In this document: positions 59,368 to 64,000 of the stretch, piece after piece | How positions within the stretch are numbered: the first letter of the stretch is position 1 | Layout of the letters: every line of letters starts with the position of its first letter | Source: Lachancea kluyveri NRRL Y-12651 | Lineage: Eukaryota > Ascomycota > Saccharomycetes > Saccharomycetales > Saccharomycetaceae | Length of the DNA: 64,000 nucleotides | Direction of reading: 5' to 3' | NCBI GenBank assembly: GCA_000149225.2 | Contig: CM000692.1 | Coordinates: 682,001 to 746,000 of the forward strand | Position numbers and translations under genes: made by a program | The notes under the pieces: generated by a model | Seen by the model: the letters and a program-made list of their open reading frames with translations, nothing else | What the model was told of the DNA's origin: nothing | Databases searched by the model: none

Positions 59368-61531
59368 ATTTTACGTTTGTTATGAATTGATTGGGTGATT
59401 ATATCACACAATTATTTACATAGGGTTAGTAGAGGGACTGAGTAAGGTATCATCATTCTATCAAAGACTACTTTATACTGATAATTTGATAGATTAACTG
59501 ACAAGTAGTTACTAGAGCTCAGGGTACCATATAGTAGTAACTGAAGTTAGGAGAGCACTTAGCCAATCAGTGGAAGCCTAACTGATTCAGAATAGCATAA
59601 TTAGAGTTTAGAGATCCATCAAAGTGGGATACCACTCGTAGACAGGGCTAAGCAGTTAACAAATGGCGATCTACATAATAGATTTCTAAGGTATAAACTG
59701 TTAACCTTACGTGATCCAAAACTATTATATTGCGCTGGTTTCATTTTGTTGGAACGAAATACAACTATCGACCATCGACTAGTATTCGTGTTACTAGTAT
59801 ATTATCACACACGGCGTTATAAGGTGACATAAAGAATGAGAAACAGTCATCTAAATTAGTGGAAGCTGAAACGCAAGGATTGATAATGTAATAGGATAAT
59901 GAACCAGAAACATATAAAAGGAAGAATATTTGTATGTAGAATTATCGACTCTCTTTTCTGGATTCTTAGAAAGATGAGGAGAACTTCTAGTACAACCATA
60001 TACCAAATTATTATAGCCTTAACCAAAAAATGGAATCTCAACAATTGTCCCAATATTCACATATTTCTCAATATTATATTTTACTTGATTTCAAAAAAAA
60101 AAACCAAACAAACACTTAAAGGCGAAACAACCTGTAATGATTCAAGGTACCAAATATTGAGTTGGCTGTAAATAACACAGGATCCTCAGACAATGACACG
60201 AATCTTTAGACCAATAAGCCGATGATAGGAAACTAGGTTGTTCCAAAAAAAAAGTCATAAACGGAACATAAAGAGTTATTGAACAAATATCTTGAACGTA
60301 GAGAGAACGGAGAGGCTGGAAGGTATCAGTTTTGATGATACGATTAAAGTAAACTAACTTTTAATTTTCAGTGTGTTGAAAAATTTAAGCGGCAGTGAAT
60401 TCCGTGGAATGCCCAAAAGACATCATGTCGTAATTGAATTGAATTTAATAAAATTCTAAGTAAAATGGCCGGTATTCATGAAATAGGAATAGCGAATACC
60501 ATAATACATCATGCCGTTCAATTTTGATGTGTTAGGAAGATAATAAACACAAACTGGTCTCCTTAAGAAGCGCAAAAGTAGAAATATCATTTGTTTTGAA
60601 ACGGCAGCAAGATGTTAAAGAAATAAGCGTTCTGTTGAATAAAAAGGTTTAGAAAAACAATCTGCTGCATTTTTGCTATCCTGCGAGCTTAAGTGATACA
60701 GGCAAGTTTCGATTGGCTTGTATACATTTCATGGGCAAGCATCGGTATCTTGGATTACGAAAGGTGTAATTGACTTCGCATTGACACTATTAAAGTAGTA
60801 TCAGTGAATATTCATATTGCTCTTTGCATGCACGTACTATAGACTGAGCAGTCATTGAAGTCCAGTAGATAGTCGCGTGACACGTAATTCGGTTAAGTCG
60901 ATTGGTGGTGTTAGGAATTTAGGAAACTTTGAATGGTTACGAATAGCCTTTTCTGTACCTAGCGGTGAATCTCAGATTTATAAAATCTTAGCTCTACTTC
61001 CATTATTACCACGTGCCAAGAAAATTTATTGACGTTTGAACCCTTTATTATTGGCAATATGCACCTTTTATTATAAAATGAAGTTGAGCCAATCGGAATT
61101 CGGACTGATAACACTTTTATTTCATTCACGGCGTTTCAATGCAGCAACTGTGTTCTTCATAAGTACATTCATGCGATTACATCTCATCATGATGCTGTAT
61201 CTTGTGATTTATGACCTTAAAATTCTTATTTTACGTTTTGTTTCGTACTTCGATTTGTGTTCCATTGTTCAACGCATGCATTTTTCAGTATGTATTGTTA
61301 TGGGGTATCCAAAAATAGGGCACATATTATATGCCAATGGTGATACTGGTGGTTAGAAACCAAGTATACTGGTATTAAACATTAACCTAGCAGATTAAAG
61401 TATTTCCAGCTTACCATTTCATTCTTCTCGCTAAAAAAATGAAAAAAAATGAAAAAAAAAAAAAAAAAAAAAAACAAAAACAAAAAAAAACAGCAAAAAT
61501 AGATATTTCTGTTTGCTTGTTTTGGGTTGTC
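59368..61531. other. 2.2-kb intergenic region around the solo LTR
   Basis: Besides the LTR there is no supported gene. The part from about 60100 to 61500 is AT-rich, with an A-run at 61452-61474. An open frame at 61036-61356 is rich in hydrophobic residues but has no ATG-supported or recognised domain. No other LTR copy was recognised, though older fragments could be hidden here. Confidence 0.5.
59747..60070 (+). mobile_element. Solo LTR of a Ty1/Ty2-type (Pseudoviridae, copia) retrotransposon
   Basis: The element is 324 bp and bounded by TG and CA, with the start TGTTGGAA typical of delta LTRs. Its internal core (near 59850-59895) and its 3' part read like the Ty1/Ty2 delta family of S. cerevisiae. 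No internal region or second LTR is present, so it is a solo LTR left by recombination between LTRs. No clear target-site duplication is visible, which suggests it is not recent. It lies about 380 bp upstream of tRNA-Ile, inside the zone that Ty1 integrase chooses near Pol III genes. It is a non-coding remnant. Confidence 0.88.
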
Positions 61532-63562
61532 CTATCTTCTAGCTTTCTTGCTATTACCGGCCTTCACTAAAAATTCGTCTCTTTTACGTTTTCTAGATAG
61601 ATCCGTGTCGTAACTCAGCAACAAAATCTGATCTGCAAACTTATTTTTTCTGTTGATCTTTAAGCAATCACGACAATTCATTTCTCCCAACCTTTTATGT
61701 TTGTAAAATTTACCATGTAAAGCCTTAATTTCGCCAGATACGCAAGTTACAAATGCCTCGAAAGTGACATCAAGGTCTTCATCGCAGTCATCGCATATGT
61801 TCATTTCGCGTACTAACACCGCAACATCGTTTATCAATCCAATATCAAAGTCAATTACTTTCAAAGAGGAAAGTCTATTAGCCAATAGATTACGATGGTT
61901 CGAAATTTTGTAACGATCAACGAGAAGGACACCATGCGTATCAAATATTAAGCATAAACAATCGTTGACCATAAACAGTTTCTTAAAGGAGGAAAAATTT
62001 GATAGGGCTTGTTGGAATTTATAAGTTTCATAATCCACTTCGCGATCGTGAAATAATTCGGCGGAACTATAAAATGAGTCGATTTTCATTAGAGGCTCAT
62101 CAACATACTTGGGCCTGAATGCTGTTAGTGTTAAAAATTTATCAATTGCGACAATATCCATATCTCTGTAATTATCGGTTAAAAAAGATGTAACAGTTGA
62201 ATCACTATTGATTAGATCTCTATCGTTCGATGTATTCAACCGAGAGCTTGTCTTGACTATTTTGAAATCAACTGGACAGGTATTCCTTCTCAAATCTCTA
62301 ATAAACTTATCCACTACTGAGTTGCTATAGGAAGGTGCATCTATCGCTCTAGTTAAAATGTCTCTTCGCAGTGAGCTACTTCTAATATCACTGTTCGTGC
62401 CTCTTGAAACGGGTCGTTCTCTGCTTTCTTCAGAAAGTCTTTGCTTATCATCACTACAGCCATGAAATAGTTCATAAATCTCGTCTTTTAGCTGACCCTG
62501 TTTCTGTCTCCAAACGGCGATTGAAGTTAATTCCGCTATGCAATTGTTTGCCATTAGTGAGTTCCACATCATGGGATCTGCATCAGTATCGATTTGGCTT
62601 ACAGGGTTATATTTTAGGTATTCATACAAGCTTGTCTTGTGAACTTTCCTGCATGATTCATCGATGTCTTTTATCTCCTCTGGCGCTGAATCAACTATAG
62701 ATTTTTTTAAGCCAATTAGAGCAATAAAGTAATCGACAAAAGATTTAGGCAACTGAAGTTTGTGAATTGTAAGGGGAGTTCTCGGTGCGATTGTTATAAT
62801 GCTAAACCTATCCAGCGGGTTTATATGGAAGTTGGATATATTTTTCTTCAGGTTCACATAGATAGTCTCTTTAAACATAGAAATACCAGGATACTTCGTC
62901 TGTAAGTGGTAAGCCAACGAAATGCTGTAACCCATGGGCATTAGATAGTAACAAATATGTTTCAGTTTGGTTCTTCCGGTAAATTTGGAATGCAGATGAA
63001 AGGTGGCTTCTTCTAGTGATTGGAGTTCTCGGTTTGGTGGTATCTCCTGGTGAAAGAACAGTTCTGATGCACAGTTTTGGATATGAAGGTTATCCACTTG
63101 GATGTAGTCACTGGGTAGGTTTAAAACAAAGATGTACAAATCACCATAACAAGTACAGCAGTATAGCAGCCCATCCTTATACTCTATTCCCGCAACTGAT
63201 AGGTCTTGATTCAAAATGTGGCTACTGTTGATCGGTATGCACGTCAGTATAAAATTTGGTGTCAAGGGTTGTTTGTTCTCTAATTTATACTGATAGTCTC
63301 TAACCACTTCAATAAGCCCATTGGATTTGATGATGAGCAAATAGTCTGAAGAGTCAACTATACCTCCGTTCAAACATTCGGGAGAAATTTGTCTATTTCT
63401 AGGTTTTAGGTAACAGAATTTTTGAATAATGTTGTCTTTTTCTGTTTGAACATTTGTGGAGGTGGAAAGAGGATTTAAAATACCATTTGAATATTCAAAA
63501 ACCCTGTATCCAGATGCTTTACCCTTGGAGTTGGTCGGAGTGGAAACAGCTAACCGAATCAT
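61532..63562 (-). CDS. GID12: GID ubiquitin-ligase associated propeller protein (YDL176W family)
   Basis: A 676-residue protein from the ATG at 63562; the frame extends four codons to a TTG. It is a likely orthologue of S. cerevisiae YDL176W (Ipf1/Gid12, 708 residues), assigned from its size, its place next to AIR1/2 and its divergent orientation to a YDL177C-type gene, which matches YDL175C-YDL176W-YDL177C exactly. The sequence reads as beta-strand-rich (for example YLLIIKSNGLIEVVRDY and YKDGLLYCCTCYGDLYIFVL), compatible with a propeller. A cysteine-rich spot (ICDDCDEDLD, then CRDC) and the basic tail DLSRKRKRDEFL are seen. Gid12 binds the GID ligase that degrades gluconeogenic enzymes and restrains its activity. 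No individual motif proves the function. Confidence 0.75.
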   Translation of the reverse strand: MIRLAVSTPTNSKGKASGYRVFEYSNGILNPLSTSTNVQTEKDNIIQKFCYLKPRNRQISPECLNGGIVDSSDYLLIIKSNGLIEVVRDYQYKLENKQPLTPNFILTCIPINSSHILNQDLSVAGIEYKDGLLYCCTCYGDLYIFVLNLPSDYIQVDNLHIQNCASELFFHQEIPPNRELQSLEEATFHLHSKFTGRTKLKHICYYLMPMGYSISLAYHLQTKYPGISMFKETIYVNLKKNISNFHINPLDRFSIITIAPRTPLTIHKLQLPKSFVDYFIALIGLKKSIVDSAPEEIKDIDESCRKVHKTSLYEYLKYNPVSQIDTDADPMMWNSLMANNCIAELTSIAVWRQKQGQLKDEIYELFHGCSDDKQRLSEESRERPVSRGTNSDIRSSSLRRDILTRAIDAPSYSNSVVDKFIRDLRRNTCPVDFKIVKTSSRLNTSNDRDLINSDSTVTSFLTDNYRDMDIVAIDKFLTLTAFRPKYVDEPLMKIDSFYSSAELFHDREVDYETYKFQQALSNFSSFKKLFMVNDCLCLIFDTHGVLLVDRYKISNHRNLLANRLSSLKVIDFDIGLINDVAVLVREMNICDDCDEDLDVTFEAFVTCVSGEIKALHGKFYKHKRLGEMNCRDCLKINRKNKFADQILLLSYDTDLSRKRKRDEFLVKAGNSKKARR

Positions 63563-63677
63563 AACACTGTACAACTGTTTTCAGTAGCTTCTGCGTCCTG
63601 CGTGGTTCCCGTGGCGACAAGAATCATTTGATGGTTTTTTCCTTTTTAAAGATATGTTGAAAAACTACGCAATACAA

Positions 63678-64000
63678 ATGTTAAAAAGGCCTCCTCTCCA
63701 GAGAGTATCGATTTGCTGTATTGTCGCGAGAACGATTACTAGAGCTAGCAGAATGACATATGATACCACAAAGTCATGGAATGAATCAGAAGTGTTAGTG
63801 GACAGAAAATCCAAATTTCAAGCTAGGTGCTGCGCGTTAAAGAAACAAGACGACATCCCTCTACTCTTACAACAACTGGTGGAGGGGAACAAAATGGTTA
63901 GTAAGGCCAGTCACAAGCACATGTTTGCGTGGAGGACTGGAGAAGTTGTGGGCGAGGAAAGCTTTAAAGAGAAGAGTAAAAAGAAGGGGAAAAAGCATGG
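63678..64000 (+). CDS. IMPACT/UPF0029 family protein, YDL177C type (5' part)
   Basis: The frame is open from 63678 to the window end, so the gene continues beyond it. The first 25 codons (from MLKRPPLQRVSICC) have a basic, hydrophobic character that could be a mitochondrial presequence; a second ATG at 63753 (MTYDTTKSWNESEVLVD) begins the family sequence and may be the real start. The following SEVLVDRKSKFQARCCAL and SHKHMFAWRT are the N-terminal part of the UPF0029/IMPACT domain. In S. cerevisiae YDL177C (170 residues) is uncharacterised; the paralogous family member Yih1 binds Gcn1. The divergent arrangement with YDL176W is conserved. Confident as family, not as function. Confidence 0.8.
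   Translation, partial: MLKRPPLQRVSICCIVARTITRASRMTYDTTKSWNESEVLVDRKSKFQARCCALKKQDDIPLLLQQLVEGNKMVSKASHKHMFAWRTGEVVGEESFKEKSKKKGKKH

Noticed and set aside
59899-60171. A 90-codon open frame overlapping the solo LTR
   Set aside because: The frame lies inside and beyond LTR sequence and has no protein similarity; the LTR is non-coding.

Overview
This is nuclear DNA of a budding yeast (Saccharomycetaceae). It is AT-rich with compact genes, short introns with GTATGT donors and TACTAAC branchpoints, tRNA genes, a Ty1/Ty2-type solo LTR, and proteins closely alignable to Saccharomyces cerevisiae. The gene order is that of a lineage without the whole-genome duplication. Genes that S. cerevisiae splits between the right arm of chromosome V and the left arm of IX (and finally IV) are zipped together in one series: ARC15, YRB2, EFM4, FIS1, RNR1/3, YIL067C, SEC6 (IX), TDA2, VTC1, ALD5, RPS24, YOS1, PTP3 (V), MAM33 (IX), MRX1 (V), PCI8 (IX), ICP55 (V), HOP1 (IX), YER079W, AIM9 (V), SPO22 (IX), SER3/33, RPN2 (IX), UTP7 (V), URA9, GET2 (V), SEC28, RCI37, THS1 (IX), AIR1/2, GID12 and YDL177C (IV). 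S. cerevisiae duplicate pairs (RNR1/3, RPS24A/B, SER3/33, AIR1/2) are single genes here. The mitochondrial class-2 dihydroorotate dehydrogenase (URA9), absent from S. cerevisiae, sits between UTP7 and GET2. A Lachancea, Torulaspora, Zygosaccharomyces or Kluyveromyces species fits; Lachancea kluyveri is my best guess, with low confidence.

Layout. 1-13.6 kb: actin nucleation (ARC15), nuclear export (YRB2), eEF1A methylation (EFM4), organelle fission (FIS1), dNTP synthesis (RNR with an MCB promoter), an LCCL membrane protein, the exocyst (SEC6) and TDA2. 13.6-24.9 kb: VTC1 with a CACGTG cluster, ALD5 with STREs, a GC-rich structured island, RPS24 with a long intron, YOS1 with two introns, PTP3, tRNA-Ala and MAM33. 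25-42.8 kb: MRX1, PCI8, ICP55, the two meiotic genes HOP1 and SPO22 (both spliced here), YER079W, AIM9 and SER3/33. 43.9-59.2 kb: RPN2 with PACE elements, UTP7 with PAC/RRPE, URA9, GET2, SEC28, RCI37, THS1 and AIR1/2. 59.2-64 kb: tRNA-Ile, a solo LTR in its upstream zone, GID12 and the start of a YDL177C/IMPACT gene.

The genes are mostly independently regulated housekeeping genes; there are no operons. The functional links visible are regulatory. HOP1 and SPO22 both carry an intron containing a match to the Mer1 splicing enhancer AYACCCUY, and HOP1 also has a perfect URS1, so both look wired for meiosis-specific expression at transcription and splicing. RNR carries MCB boxes (G1/S), VTC1 carries Pho4-type sites, RPN2 carries Rpn4 sites and UTP7 carries ribosome-biogenesis motifs.

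Limits: all family assignments are from reading the sequence and from memory of yeast proteins; no search was run. Start codons were reset to the first plausible ATG where the open frame extended upstream through non-ATG codons.
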